Shown: positions 33,181-44,308 of the stretch, piece after piece
Numbering within the stretch: position 1 is the stretch's first letter
Layout of the letters: every line of letters starts with the position of its first letter
Source of the DNA: Sialis fuliginosa
Taxonomy: Eukaryota > Arthropoda > Insecta > Megaloptera > Sialidae
Reading direction: 5' to 3'
Length of the DNA: 64,000 nucleotides
Assembly (NCBI GenBank): GCA_961205875.1
Contig: OY540809.1
Coordinates: 33,864,267 to 33,928,266 of the forward strand
Translations under genes and position numbers: made by a program
The notes under the pieces: generated by a model
Database searches by the model: none
The model's input: only the letters and a program-made list of their open reading frames with translations
What the model was told of the DNA's origin: nothing

Positions 33181-33810
33181 AAAGATTTAAAACTGATAAA
33201 AATTAAAGTTCATTAGAATAGTTCCTTGGCATTTACTTCTGTCCAATTATATTAGAATGCGGTAAAATTATATACGACCCATTTTTACCGAAGTCCTTGT
33301 TCAACTGTTTTTACCAAAGAGAATCGGAATTAAAAGATGTTCATTAGTTCCCGTTACCAAGGCAACGACACGTTAACAAAAAAATGACAGCTTACTCTAC
33401 CACCATCTACAATCTACATGTATAATACGTTATATATCATGCAATTTATTTATGGCTGATTCAAAAATACATCATGAAAAATTGTTCGACAAAGGAGAAT
33501 TGATTTTTGAGCTCTTAATTTGATCAAATTAATATGAAAGCTACATAACATTGCAGGGTAAATGTCGAGTTTTAGACAATTTGAATTTATTATTAAATTT
33601 TCTAAAACATATTACAAAATTCCAATAAAAAATGATTATTAGTGCTAACTTAAGTACCTAACCTAAACATAAAAAAATATACGAGCCTATGTCAAAATAA
33701 AATGTCTATATTTGTTACTAATTTGACATATTGACAAATTGGCATTTTTGACAAAGGTAGCAGTTTACCAAATACACGATAAAATAATCTTTTATATAAG
33801 ACATTAGATA
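33181..33810. other. Unassigned stretch with an X-box-like site
   Basis: No repeats or coding were recognised. The only specific signal is the X-box-like motif at 33353-33366. Confidence 0.35.
33353..33366. promoter_or_regulatory. RFX X-box-like motif
   Basis: GTTACCAAGGCAAC is a 14-bp imperfect inverted repeat that fits the RFX consensus (GTTNCC, two bases, GGNAAC-type halves). RFX sites often lie upstream of ciliary genes. One site of this length can occur by chance in 64 kb, and no start of a gene is visible beside it. Confidence 0.35.
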
Positions 33811-33812
33811 TA

Positions 33813-34670
33813 CCGGGTGGACCATTTTAACCTTTAATGGAGAATAACTCGACCGGTAAGTGAAATAATAAAAAAAGTTTTGTACAAAAGTTGTTGAGCA
33901 AGGAGGGGGACGTACGACCATGACCTTGGGTTTGACCTTGACCTTGACCGTAGGTGTTATTTGAAAGCCAAATGAAATTTTTCAAATAGAAACACCTATT
34001 TTCGACCCCGGATTCGGAAAGAACCGGAAATTTTACAATAGGATATGTATTTCAAATTTGGAATATTTTTAATCTGTAAACGAAATTTGTTGCGGTACAA
34101 ACGGGTACAAACGAGGTACAAACGAATGCATATAAAAAACATTTAAATTTCCAAAGTCAGTTGCCAAGTTCACATAACCGATGTCATTGGGTGTAAAATC
34201 TCCCATTTTAATTACACCAGATCACTGCTTATTGATACTAAGAGATAACTTTAATGAATTATATGCACACTGGAAAATTCAATTGTTTTCCCATCAAAAT
34301 TACACTTTATTCTGTTTCCAACGCCAACGTTTAGAAATCCCCGTATACAGATACGATTTTCGCATGAATACACGTACAAGTTCCTTTTGACCTTGAAATG
34401 ACCTTAAAACATGACATTTGACTTTATCAATCATACATATTCTATTGTAAAATTTCCCGTTCTTTCCGAATCCGTGGTCGAAAATAGGCGTTTCTATTTG
34501 AAAACTTTGATTTGGTCTTCAAATAACACCTACGGTCAAGGTCATGGTCAAACTCAAGGTCATGGTCGTACGTCACCCTCCTTACTCAACAACTTTTGTA
34601 CAGAACTTTTTTTATTATTTCACTTACCGGTCGAGTTATTCTCCATTAAAGGTTAAAATGGTCCACCCGG
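33813..34670. mobile_element. Palindromic element N (CCGGGTGGACC ends, TA target)
   Basis: CCGGGTGGACCATTTTAACC at the left and its inverse at the right are flanked by TA. Arms of about 240 bp (33813-34052 and 34432-34670) share TTTAATGGAGAATAACTCGA, CCGGTAAGTGAAATAATAAA, TTTTGTACAAAAGTTGTTGA, a GACCTTGACC block, CACCTATTTTCGACC and GGATTCGGAAAGAAC. The centre (34053-34431) is single-copy and includes GGTACAAACG repeated three times. Several 67-81-codon frames lie inside the arms and are not genes. Confidence 0.93.
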
Positions 34671-34849
34671 TATATATGGGCAGTTATTTTTGAGTCACAG
34701 ATATTAGAGTTTCAAAAAGTTTTTAGAATTTTATGTTACTGAGTGCATTTTTGTCGACGCCAGTTATATTTTAAAGATAAAAAATAGTCTTTTTTGGTTA
34801 TTATAATTTCAGTAAACATTTAATAAAACTAGTTTTCTAAATTTTCAAA

Positions 34850-34965
34850 GGTCGTGAGCGTCTATGTGACATTTTTTTTATAGTCGTGCGTAATCGAGCG
34901 TGAGTTAAAAAAAAAGCGTGGGTGGCCGTTAGTAAAAATTAATAATACGCCCAACTCTACTAATT
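34850..34965 (-). repeat. Truncated relative of hAT element W
   Basis: Read inversely it starts TAGAGTTGGGCGTATTA and carries ACTCACGCTCGATTACGCAC and GACGCTCACGACC, resembling the end and subterminal repeats of the element at 20977. The other end is absent. Confidence 0.5.
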
Positions 34966-34967
34966 AT

Positions 34968-35439
34968 TGAGGAAATTAAAATGTATCGGCTTGAAAATTT
35001 TATTATAAATTTAACAGAAAGTAGCATTAACTCAATTTCAATAATGAATTTAATTAATAGGTATTTAACATTTTGCATTTTCAATAAATAATACCTACAT
35101 TAGTTATGATATATACTTCCATAATGTATGCATACATTTTGTCTTTCCCATCTTTCATATTTATGTTATTTCCGTACACTGTACGTTTCTAGTGCCGTGC
35201 TTTTTCCAAATATAAATTATCACGTATGGAATACAGTGATATCGGTCTGGACGTGCATTTTCACGTTATTTTTTATCTGTAAACACTCCCAACTGTCAGA
35301 GCTCGGTCCATTGTGTAATATAAACTGTGAGAATATTTATTTAGATATTATTCTCATGGTTACATGTAGTGGTTCTCATCGGAAATATTTTAAATGTATT
35401 ATCGAAATTGTTTGGACTTTGGATAGATATTAATAATTA
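34968..35439. other. AT-rich unassigned stretch
   Basis: A 101-codon frame (35128-35433) is cysteine-, leucine- and isoleucine-rich, as expected from AT-rich chance. I see no domain or splice support. Confidence 0.35.
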
Positions 35440-35447
35440 GGCACACT

Positions 35448-36048
35448 TAGGGTTGTCAGAATATCTTTTTTAAAGAGAACATGTTCTCTTTTTGAGATTT
35501 TTTTTCTTTTTTATATTGAAATGTTCTCTTTTGTTCTCTTTTTTAATGAAGCATATAGTGACTTAGACCTGGTTTTTATATTCGTAAGTGTTAATACGTA
35601 AACTCCATAAAAAGGAGTCCATAATTTCAATTTGAAAGTGGCAATATTGTAAGATAAAAATCACGAACTAAGAACTTAAAAGGACTTACAAACGGCATTT
35701 AATTTTTATTTATAAGAAATCAATGATGAAAATTAAAAATTCTAACTGAAAGACCAACCATCTGAACACTTTTGTGATACTTATTGAATGACCTAAAAAA
35801 TTTACTGAAAAAATTTTCTTAGGTTCCAGTATAGGGGCCCAAGATAGGATGTGCGGGCCCTGATTTCCAATATACTTATGAGCTAGATTTTAGGGGCTGT
35901 CTTATGCTACCGCCGGCAGTGAATAAATATTAAACTATTTTTAGTTTAAACGTATGTAAAAATATAACTATAACAAAAGTTACTTATTAAAATAATTAAC
36001 ATGAAATAAATAGTTCTCTTTTTACATTTTGAGTTTCTGGCAACCCTT
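35448..36048. mobile_element. hAT-type element Z, 8-bp TSD (7/8)
   Basis: The flanks GGCACACT (35440-35447) and GGCACAGT (36049-36056) differ at one base. Ends are TAGGGTTGTCAGAA and, inverted, AAGGGTTGCCAGAA. Repeated GTTCTCTTTT motifs lie near both ends, several on the left. The interior (about 35700-35880) resembles part of the hAT element at 22136 (CTAACTGAAAGACC, TACTGAAAAAATTTTCTTAG, GGGGCCCAAGATA). At 601 bp it is non-autonomous. Confidence 0.9.
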
Positions 36049-36056
36049 GGCACAGT

Positions 36057-36747
36057 AATTATGTTAATTTATTTTGTAAATAATAAGTAATAATATTAAA
36101 TAGGAATATTTTCATGTGTTATTGTTTTGTTTAACTTTACACTGCTTTGGGCCATCAGCATCTAGTGACGTTAGACCCCCATATCTCCTTCCTTGCCTTA
36201 AAAATTAGTAGTATTCGATAATGTTTCTATCCACATACACGTTGAAAAATAAGAAGCTACCACAAAACATCTTAAAAGTAATGCCTATCCTGTATATAAA
36301 TATAAAAAAGTTTGAGTAAAAATAGAATTATTATGCATTGCTTTGAATTATTTAGTTAAGTATGTCAAATCAATAGAATAAAAAATGTAATTTAAATGTT
36401 AAAATAATTTTAAAATATCATAACTATGACGTCATGCAGGTAAAATTTTCATATTTGATTAGCGCAAATACCTAGATGAAATAAAAATCACAGTTTTCGG
36501 TTCAGCATGACAAAGTTAAATAATGTGTGTTTACGTGTAGGTGTGTACGTGTGTGGGGGAGTAGACACACATTGCTGCAGCCCTCTTGAGATTTTTCCAC
36601 ACCGAGATTTGAATTGATTTGCGCTAATTGCAAGTGGTTGTCTCGCTCCGATTGCTCCACAAAGATTTGAACCCATCCCATCTACTGTGTACATGGGGTG
36701 TACATAAAGCTTTTGATTTTTTTTAAATAAATTTATTCCTGTTTTAC
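36057..36747. other. Unassigned stretch
   Basis: AT-rich to 36480. About 36530-36720 is GC-richer, with a minus-strand frame that includes GSNLCGAIGARQPLAISAN. It also has a GGGTTCAAATC motif resembling a tRNA B box, but no A box or cloverleaf could be drawn. It might be an old SINE-like repeat; I cannot support that further. Confidence 0.3.
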
Positions 36748-37364
36748 AACATGGGCTGAAAAGTCTTTGGCCAGACATACAGATGGCGACATAAACAAAA
36801 AATCCTTATGCTTCCCAAAGAGTACCAACCTTAATTAGAATACTGTCAAATTGCATGATATTTCAAGTTACAGTCTTCGAAGGAACGCTACTTTTTTTAT
36901 TTTTGTAATCATGGAAAAAAGTGAATTTCGTGTTTTGATTAAACGTTGTTTGTTTGTTGATGGGGAAAAATACCGTCTAAACAAAGGAATGGCTTGATAA
37001 GTGTTACGGCACATCTGCCCTAGCTAATTCAACCGTAAAATATTGGTTTGCTTAGTTTCGTGGTGAAGGCCAAATGAGGCAGTTACTCCAGAAAACATTA
37101 GAAAAATTCGTAAAATTATATTGAATAACCGCAAAGTGAAAGTGAATGAGCTAGCTAACACCATAGGCATCGCACGCTGACCTGACCCCCAACGACTACT
37201 GCCTTTTTCCGAAATTGAAAATGTGGTTCTCTGACGAAATATTTTACTTTAAAGAAAAGGTTGAGTTGGAAACAAACACCTATTTTAAGGGACTTGACGC
37301 GAACCACTATAAGGCCGGTATCGAAATGTTAGAGGACCGTTGGAACAAGTGCATTTTTCATTAA
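36748..37364 (+). pseudogene. mariner transposase remnant with central deletion
   Basis: A possible 5' end (ATGGGCTGAAAAGTCTTTGG) precedes ATG at 36911. The frame reads MEKSEFRVLIKRCLF. It is shifted to EWLDKCYGTSALANSTVKYWF, then NIRKIRKIILNNRKVKVNEL, and resumes as LTPNDYCLFPKLKMW and GLDANHYKAGIEMLEDRWNK. The first three pieces are the paired HTH region. The last holds the final Asp of the mariner triad in a TPNDY context and the C-terminus. Roughly the middle half, with the first two catalytic Asp, is deleted. Several stops and frameshifts also occur, so it is dead. Confidence 0.88.
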
Positions 37365-38277
37365 AAAAATCGTTTTTTCATTGTTGAATTTTTCATTTAA
37401 TATTTTATAAGTAAAAACTATTTATTACGAAGTCAAAAAATCGCTAAAAACTAAAAATAATTTTTTAAATAAATTCGTTTCACAAAATTCAATTTTTATG
37501 CATTAGGTTTTTAAATAATTCGGTTTATATTTTTCATACCAATCTATATAGGTAGGTATCTATCAATTTTTAATAAATGAGTATCGGTTTCTCGTTAATG
37601 AGAAGAAATATAATAAAAAAGTAAAAGTAACCAAAAATCGGATTAACTAATTAAGTAATTAACCGGATTCTATGGATTTTGAAATTAACTGATTCATAAA
37701 AAATTTTTAGATTGGAATAAATATTTATTTATTTGGAGCTGATGAAAAGTAAAATGGAAAAATACAGTGATCATTTGATGTAGATTGGCATTTAAATAAT
37801 CTGGTCACAACATAGTTAAATCATTACCTTAGAGACTAAAGAAATGTAATAGACCAAGAGCCAGTGGCTTATTTCCATTGTTTATTTCAAAAGTCGTGAA
37901 AATTTAGGTACTAAATCTTATATACCTACTACCTACTGAACAATAAAAGTCAATTCTGGCAGCCCTCTGCGGCCGGGTTATACTACTTTATAATTACAAA
38001 GAGGGTGAGAAATAAGACTTCATTTATTTATAGTAAAAGTTATGAAATTTCAGGAGGTTACTTTTGATAGTGTTTTTTATTCATAAAAATTATTGCCAGA
38101 ACATTTACCCCCTACCTAACTGTTGCCAGAACGCTGTAAATGTTTGTTTAAAAAGATAACGTAAATGGGTAGTAATTAAAACAAGCTAGATGTATCGAGT
38201 TCAAGAAAAAAATTATTGTAAAAATAAAAACATTTATTTAATGTATCAAAAAATAAATGCATACATAGAAATTATTT
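37365..38277. other. AT-rich unassigned stretch
   Basis: No recognisable frame or repeat. TTAATTAACCGG-type text near 37640 and a few short palindromes are unremarkable. Confidence 0.4.
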
Positions 38278-38490
38278 TCAAATATACAGGATGTTACAAA
38301 AAAATGGAACGCTTAAAGTATTTTTTTAAAAGGAATGCCCTGAATATTTTTGCATATTTAACACTTCTCTTGGGATGCTTATTCATATCTAAAATATTAA
38401 CCCCATCTAATGTCCTGTTTAGACGTTATAGAATTTTTTTTCAAAATATTGATTTTTACATTACTCCACTTAATAATTTACCACTTCTGT
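38278..38490 (+). repeat. Family L repeat, copy 2
   Basis: ATACAGGATGTTACAAAAAA starts a block collinear with 29891-30090 (GGAATGCCCT, GCATATTTAACAC, CATATCTAAAATATTA, CCCCATCTAATGTCC, TTTAGACGTTATAG). Similarity also extends about 25 bases upstream (ACATAGAAATTATTTTCAAA). The 114-codon frame through this block is not a gene. Confidence 0.75.
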
Positions 38491-38784
38491 CGGCATGTGT
38501 AATGTATGTAGGTACTTTTCATTTGACTTTATAAACATCCCTTACGTACACGTGTGTGCTTTTATATTAAATATATCGTGCTCATTTTCAACTGCCAATT
38601 ATAAAAAAAATAATGAAGGTGGTTGTGGTAATGATGATTCTAATAGAACTGTGTTTGAAGTTTACAGAGATAATTGAACTCGTGTATTTTGCAAATCATT
38701 GATGTTATTTATGTTGACTTAATTGAGACTTTATATGTATTATCAAAAATATTTAAAATTTTCAACACCAGATTGTTTAATATG

Positions 38785-40201
38785 CACAGAGAAAAATATT
38801 TCATAACAATCACTCAATTGTTAAAGGAATATTAATATTTTATTCAGTATTTTTAAAACGAGAAACAATTTTGTAATTCTTCCATATTAATGATAATATA
38901 GATTGTAAAGGATCTAGATAGTAAAAATGAATTTATTGTATATAAAAAAAAATTTGTTGAGACAAGTCTACCCATTTTTATTCAGCAATGGACAGTATAG
39001 ACAAATCTTTGTCTCACACACACACACACATACCGCAGTCTCTCTCCTTACTGCTTTTTATATATAGTAGCACTGCATCTGTAATTAAATACATATATGT
39101 ATACTTTAACATATAAATGTATCATAACTTACCGTTTATTTAGTTCTAAAATCTTGTACAATAAAACAATGAAAACACAGTACGGACGAGAGTTAACTTG
39201 CGTTTTTTTTCTATACATTGCTAGACCACGTGTTACTAAAATTACAATATGAATAGTAATTTTTGCGTGCAGGATCGAAATCTATACTATTGGTATAGTT
39301 TAATTTGTTACTGCAATAAAAAATACACTATGTGTTAGGGTGTTTTTTTAATTTTTATTTTTTCGGTCCTGCAGGCTTATGTTTTAGCTTTGGATCAAAA
39401 GTTAATTTTCCCAAAATTTCAAACTCATAGATCAAACTTGTGGACGGCGCAAATCGAGTCTTGAAAAATCTCGTTGAAAAATTTTTTTTTGAAAATTTCT
39501 CAAGGGAATATTTTGTAGAGAATTAAGTACTGAATTCATAAATCCAATAAATTTTAAGAAATGTTTGTTTAAAAATTATCATAAAAATTGGGTTAAAGGA
39601 ACATATCTTTAAAAATATTCGATCTATGAAATGAGCACTTGGGATCTTTTTTGTAAGAAATTTAATTCTCTATGATATGCTATTAAAATAAATAAATTTT
39701 TCAACGAGATATTCACGCATAAGTAAAAAGGTAATTTTTCCCATGTTAATCAAATGGGAAAAAGACTCGGTTTGCGCCGTCTACAGGTTTAATCTACGAG
39801 TCTGAAATTTTAGGACAATTAACTTTTGATCCAAAGCTAAAACATAGACCTGGGGAACCGAAAAAATAAAAATAAAAAATAAATAAAAAAACACCCTACT
39901 ATTTATATAATTAATTCTACACAATCGTAGTACCTGTTTATTGTATTGTCTTTTAATAAAAATTTAAGTACAGGATAGAAAAATGTATGTACTAACAATT
40001 GAAATGAAAATTAAATAATTTATAAATCACTTAACAAATAATTCAACTTAAGAATAATAATTAGTATTATAGTAAAAATTGCGTATTATAAAAATTACAA
40101 TGGAGATTACTGACTTGACAGTACATGTTAAATCTTTTTATAAAATTTTTAATCGGTATCTGTAATTTTTAATAAAAAAATCGACTCCATTTTTCTCTGT
40201 G
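38785..40201 (+). mobile_element. Family B repeat, copy 2, split by palindromic element C
   Basis: It starts CACAGAGAAAAATATTTC and ends ATTTTTCTCTGTG, giving 13-bp terminal inverted repeats. It is collinear with 1668-2320 on both sides of a palindrome at 39338-39896, which shows that the palindrome is a later insertion. A short CA run (39015-39030) lies in it. Without the insert it is about 850 bp. Non-coding. Confidence 0.88.
39338..39896. mobile_element. Palindromic element C, copy 2, nested in family B
   Basis: Ends GGGTGTTTTTTT and AAAAAACACCC are flanked by TA (39336-39337 and 39897-39898). The 559-bp inverted repeat is collinear with 7298-7913 but lacks a short segment of the left arm (the TTTGATTAACATGGGAAAA region), kept in the right arm. 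Confidence 0.93.
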
Positions 40202-41401
40202 TGGATATGTCTTTATTCTCGAAACTTTTATGAAATATGCTATCTTAACAACAAGTCTATGAATATAATCGCTAAGTATATCTTTGTCTTGTACAATTCT
40301 GACTTCTAACTTCTCATATTATGCATAACAATAATTTGAAATAAATCTCTCAATAACATAGATAGGATGTATGATATACAATATTATATCACTTACATTA
40401 GTATAATAAGCAATGATACTAATACCGGCTTTCAACACATGAATTATGAACTATTCGTGCAAAATACGATAATAGTTAGCCAGTTTTAGTTTAAAAAATT
40501 ATTATAGACATTTATTAAAAGTAAAAAAAAAATACCTAAAATGCATACGTAAGATCATAATTTATTTTTTTCAAAGGATATTGTTGACAGTAGCATTATA
40601 AATATTTTTATTACATCCTGTGTTTTATTATTAGAAATTAGAACACTATTTACATTGAAATTTAATTTGAATCGCTGTGATACATTACCAAAGATAATGA
40701 CATGTATCTTAAATTTCGAATATTCTATTTGATTTCATTCACAGTAAATTTATTTTCTTTTCAAAACATTGTATTGAAAATATTAAAGTAAAAAATATAG
40801 TTTCTGGGTTAGCACAAACATTTTTCATTTTTCACAAAAATATTAAAATGTCGACTCCATTAACTTCAGATGGACACCTTCACATACGACAATACCATCA
40901 ATATTTTTTCCTTCCTGCATCAAATCTCTGTAAATGACTAGTCTGCGATTCTATAAAATAACATTCTCCGACCCCTACTAACCTTTACTCAACCTTCCCC
41001 CAAGTTTACCCCATATCACCAAACACACGACGTCGCGTCTAGATCTCTAGAGTGTGGGTGACGTCCTGCTCACCCCACACCCACTCACGCACACACGAAA
41101 GTGTGTTGTTTATTGCAAGTTTAATTGAACGATTTCCTGTTCAGAAACATGCACCTGCGACACTGTGTACCAGTGGTACTGCATTTGTAGTCTATCGTGT
41201 GCTAGTAAAATATTAAACTTTACTGAAAATTTTCTAAATCGAAATTTTGGTTGAAATATTTATTTTGACTATTCCCGAGTCCTTTTTTTATTATTTTCAC
41301 AATTATCAATAAGTGTCTGTAGACGCTGTAACTTCTAAACAAATAAAAAATTGATCTAAAATATACAATTTCACCTATCTATAAAGTATTGTCATTTTTA
41401 G
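40202..41401. other. Unassigned stretch
   Basis: Mostly AT-rich. A GC-richer segment at 40960-41190 (CTCACCCCACACCCACTCAC, ATGCACCTGCGACACTGTGT) has only short frames. No repeat copy and no clear splice pair were seen. Confidence 0.35.
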
Positions 41402-41640
41402 AGTTCCAAAGAAAACCTAATAATCTTACTTTGTCGTCCGTCCGTCCTTTTCAATCAAACCAAATTTCTTGTAAACTACATATATAAACTAGAAATTTGA
41501 TAAAAAGATGTACACATTTGTTGAAAAATAATTTTTCGTTGGGTGGGGGACGTTAAGGAGCTAAAGTTATGTAAAAAAATATTTTTTATACCAAGGCATG
41601 TGGCACGTTAAAATGTATAACCAAACCAGTGGAATTTAAC
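41402..41640 (-). repeat. Fragment of a GGTTTTCTTTGG / GGACGGACGGAC-type repeat
   Basis: GAAAACCTAATAATCTTACT and TTTGTCGTCCGTCCGTCC resemble, in inverse orientation, the terminal GGACGGACATGGCGAAACTATAAGG-type motif at 3530-3560 and similar insect repeats. No other end is visible. Confidence 0.4.
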
Positions 41641-42585
41641 CCTTTTTATTATTTTTTTCTAAATCAATAATATCCTTGTTAATTTTTGTTTGTACCATGT
41701 AATTGACAAAGTTAAGTATTGAAAAATGTAACTAATTCAGCTTTACATCCCCTCTTAATAAAGGTAAATAAAATATATAATATGAAATTTTCATATTATC
41801 TTCATTTTTTTACAAAAAATGTATTACCTGTTTGCAATAAATTAAAATAAAGGTGTAGGTATATATTTAATTATACTTATTTATTTTATTTTAAAACAGT
41901 ATTAGAAAGTTCTGTTATAGCATTCAAAACAGATAATATATTTTAAGGTTCTCGGGAACCCAGATACGTAGTGTAAAATTTTAATGGAATCTCATAAACT
42001 GGAAAAAATTAAATTTTAAAACATTTTAAAAATGTTTCAGTAACTTACTTTTTTACATCATCATATTTTTAAGATGCTCGCTTTTGTTTACAAATAACTT
42101 TTAAATCAAAATAATGTGTTAAGATTTCGTTTTCACTTTTGTTTTATAATAAGTTTTAAATGTTCTTCTGACGTCTAAAGTACAAAGGTTAAAAAATAAC
42201 AATAATATGTACGTTCTTATTGTTATTATAATAATTCTGTTTACTCTTGATTATTTGATACAAGTTAGTATAATAAGTATATTTTTTACAACCCTATTTA
42301 TTATATAATATTAACAATAATATAATATAATAATTAATTTATATACTTTGTACTGCTATATTAATATTAACATTCAACTCACGTAAGCTTTGGACAAAAT
42401 TTTTGGCATTCTATTTTCATTAAAATGTGTTTCTTAATTTTTTATTCAATAATATAAGATGGATAAGTAGTGATACTGACAAAGAACATAAGTGTGCACC
42501 ACCAGAGATATCAGAAGCTGCAAATTCTGTTATTTTAAATTTACTATCTGCAAAATCTAAATTGATATATGAAAATTACATATAA
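41641..42585. other. Very AT-rich unassigned stretch
   Basis: No frames or repeats recognised. Confidence 0.4.
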
Positions 42586-42586
42586 T

Positions 42587-42845
42587 ACGAGGGTTGCTAT
42601 TTATATTTCTGGCCTTGGCAACATTGAGTGTTACCAGGTGCCATCGGTCGTGTTCATTGGAAACTAGACATTGAATATAAACTTCTTCAGAACATTTTGT
42701 AAATTGAGCGCGATTTGTGTTGTTTACAGTTACTTGAAAAAGTCATCTCGGGCAAAGAATGGAATTAACTCGTGAACATTTTCGTGCGATTTTTTTTCAT
42801 AATTTTCGACGTGGATTATCATGATAAGAGTGTATACACGGCGAG
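42587..42845 (+). pseudogene. mariner remnant, 5' end and first 21 codons
   Basis: CGAGGGTTGCTATTTATATT after a TA looks like a mariner 5' terminus. After about 170 bp of leader, ATG at 42759 opens a frame reading MELTREHFRAIFFHNFRRGL, the start of a well-known insect mariner subfamily. It ends at codon 22 in TGA TAA GAG. The family usually has Arg-Gln-Glu there, so both stops fit C-to-T changes of CGA and CAA. The match is lost soon after, so the copy is 3'-truncated. Confidence 0.85.
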
Positions 42846-43468
42846 CGCAAAAGTACTAATTTACACACTGAAATTTCAATGAAAAAGCCTACTTTTTTAA
42901 ACGGTTGTAGAAAAAGTATTTTTTTTCCTCCTGATCAGCATATTTTATCATATTACTGAAATATTCAGTTTCCACGATATTTATTATATCTTAAAGTTTT
43001 CTTTATTTTATAAAAAGGTAAGTCGACACATAAACGTAATTGTTTTAGGTTATCTCTCGAAAAAATTATACAAACAAACTAACAATCAAACATTTCTGGA
43101 ACTCCTCTGTCGAAATAGAATAAATTAAAACGATCGCTTTGTAACAAGTTGTTAATTTATTTAGTTGTCATCTTCAGGTGTTAAACAATCCCACAAGTGA
43201 AAGTTTCTTCACGGAAAGGGTTAAAATAAAACCGAACAAGGATTAATCCGGACTCCAGTGTGTTTACTGATCTAAAACTTTAGAATTAACCCGAAACCTC
43301 GGGTATAGGTATATATCAACAACGTCTGTGCGTGTGTGAAAGGTAGGTATCTTGTTCGGCAGTCGTGCGAGCAAAAATCCGTTAGCAAATTCCCACAGAA
43401 TCCTGTTGGTTGTACACTTGTCCGCAGTAGGGTGTCTGCAGTTTGAAAAATGTTTAGAACGAAACTAA
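42846..43468. other. Unassigned stretch
   Basis: A good 3' splice-site-like tract (TTTAGTTGTCATCTTCAG, ending 43177) is followed by 22 open codons (VLNNPTSESFFTERVKIKPN...) and a TAA at 43244. This could be a small terminal exon, but nothing else supports it. The rest is AT-rich. Confidence 0.25.
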
Positions 43469-43470
43469 TA

Positions 43471-43588
43471 AGGTACTGGCACCAGTCTTAAACGCTCTAA
43501 GAGCAAGGTTTATTGTTTTTTTTATGGGCTTCTTTTTGTAATTCTCATGAACTCATGTTACTAATAAAACAATTACCTATTTATTACT
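43471..43588 (+). mobile_element. Family F element, left end only
   Basis: AGGTACTGGCACCAGTCTTA after a TA, then AAGAGCAAGGTTTATTG and CTCATGAACTCATGTTACTA as in the full copies. It stops after AATAAAACAATTACC, so the rest is deleted. Confidence 0.85.
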
Positions 43589-44116
43589 ACGTGAACATCG
43601 AAAATTGTCGTACGTAAAAGGAGGTGAATGAAACTTATATTATTTGAAAGGTACTGTGCCATAGATGTGCACAGAAAAAATTATGTGTGTATGTTGCCGT
43701 TAAGACAGGTAAAATAAATTTAACATATACACATGACTCCTCTCGCTATTTGTTTATTTCCCCTCGCATCGTTCAACAGCATAGCAATACGCCTAGCACC
43801 ACCAAGCAGCAAAAATAAATAGTTTTTGGTTTCTATCAAACGTAAAAAATGCGTATAGATTTCAGCAGATTGAGGAGCAAAAAAAGGTCATTAAAATTAG
43901 TGACAAGCATACATTTGTAGCATTGAAAAAAAATATTTAAATTTTTTATATTTTGCATATAATAAGGGCCACTCAATCACTTGCTACTCCGAGGCCTCAG
44001 AGCTTCTAGTTACGGTCCTGGTCAAAAGCTAAGAATTCAATTAAACATTGGATATTTGTTGCTTAAAAAATTAACATGTTATGAGGTTAGCAAACTTTTT
44101 TTCTACATTCTATATA
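43589..44116. other. Unassigned stretch
   Basis: No repeat copy seen. The 84-codon frame at 43981-44235 runs into the palindrome at 44121 and is not credible as a gene. Confidence 0.35.
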
Positions 44117-44120
44117 TTAA

Positions 44121-44304
44121 GGCTTTGGCAATTTACAGAAACGGTCTCCGTCACCGCTTCGATCTTGCCAATCTATTATATGCAATTCAATACAAGTGGC
44201 ATGTTAGCTGCGTCGAAACGGCGCTGCGTTTTTGACACAGTTAACATGTATTGATTTGCAAGATCGAAGCTGTGACGGAGACCGTTTCTGTAAAGTGCCA
44301 AGGC
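44121..44304. mobile_element. 184-bp perfect-ended palindromic MITE with TTAA target
   Basis: TTAA flanks the element at 44117-44120 and 44305-44308. The ends GGCTTTGGCAATTTACAG and, inverted, GCCTTGGCACTTTACAG continue through AAACGGTCTCCGTCAC and GCTTCGATCTTGC. A second stem toward the centre (AATACAAGTGGCATGTTAGC with its inverse) leaves a loop near CGGCGCTGCG. The whole element is a hairpin. TTAA is the piggyBac target, but the ends are not CCCTTT-like, so the superfamily is uncertain. Confidence 0.93.
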
Positions 44305-44308
44305 TTAA

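Noticed and set aside
34181-34656. Frames of 69 and 81 codons
   Set aside because: They fall in the centre and right arm of palindromic element N.
36670-36690. GGGTTCAAATC, tRNA B-box-like, on the minus strand
   Set aside because: No A box, anticodon arm or cloverleaf could be drawn around it; at most an old SINE-like fragment.
38190-38534. 114-codon frame
   Set aside because: It crosses the start of family L repeat; no domain, AT-rich composition.
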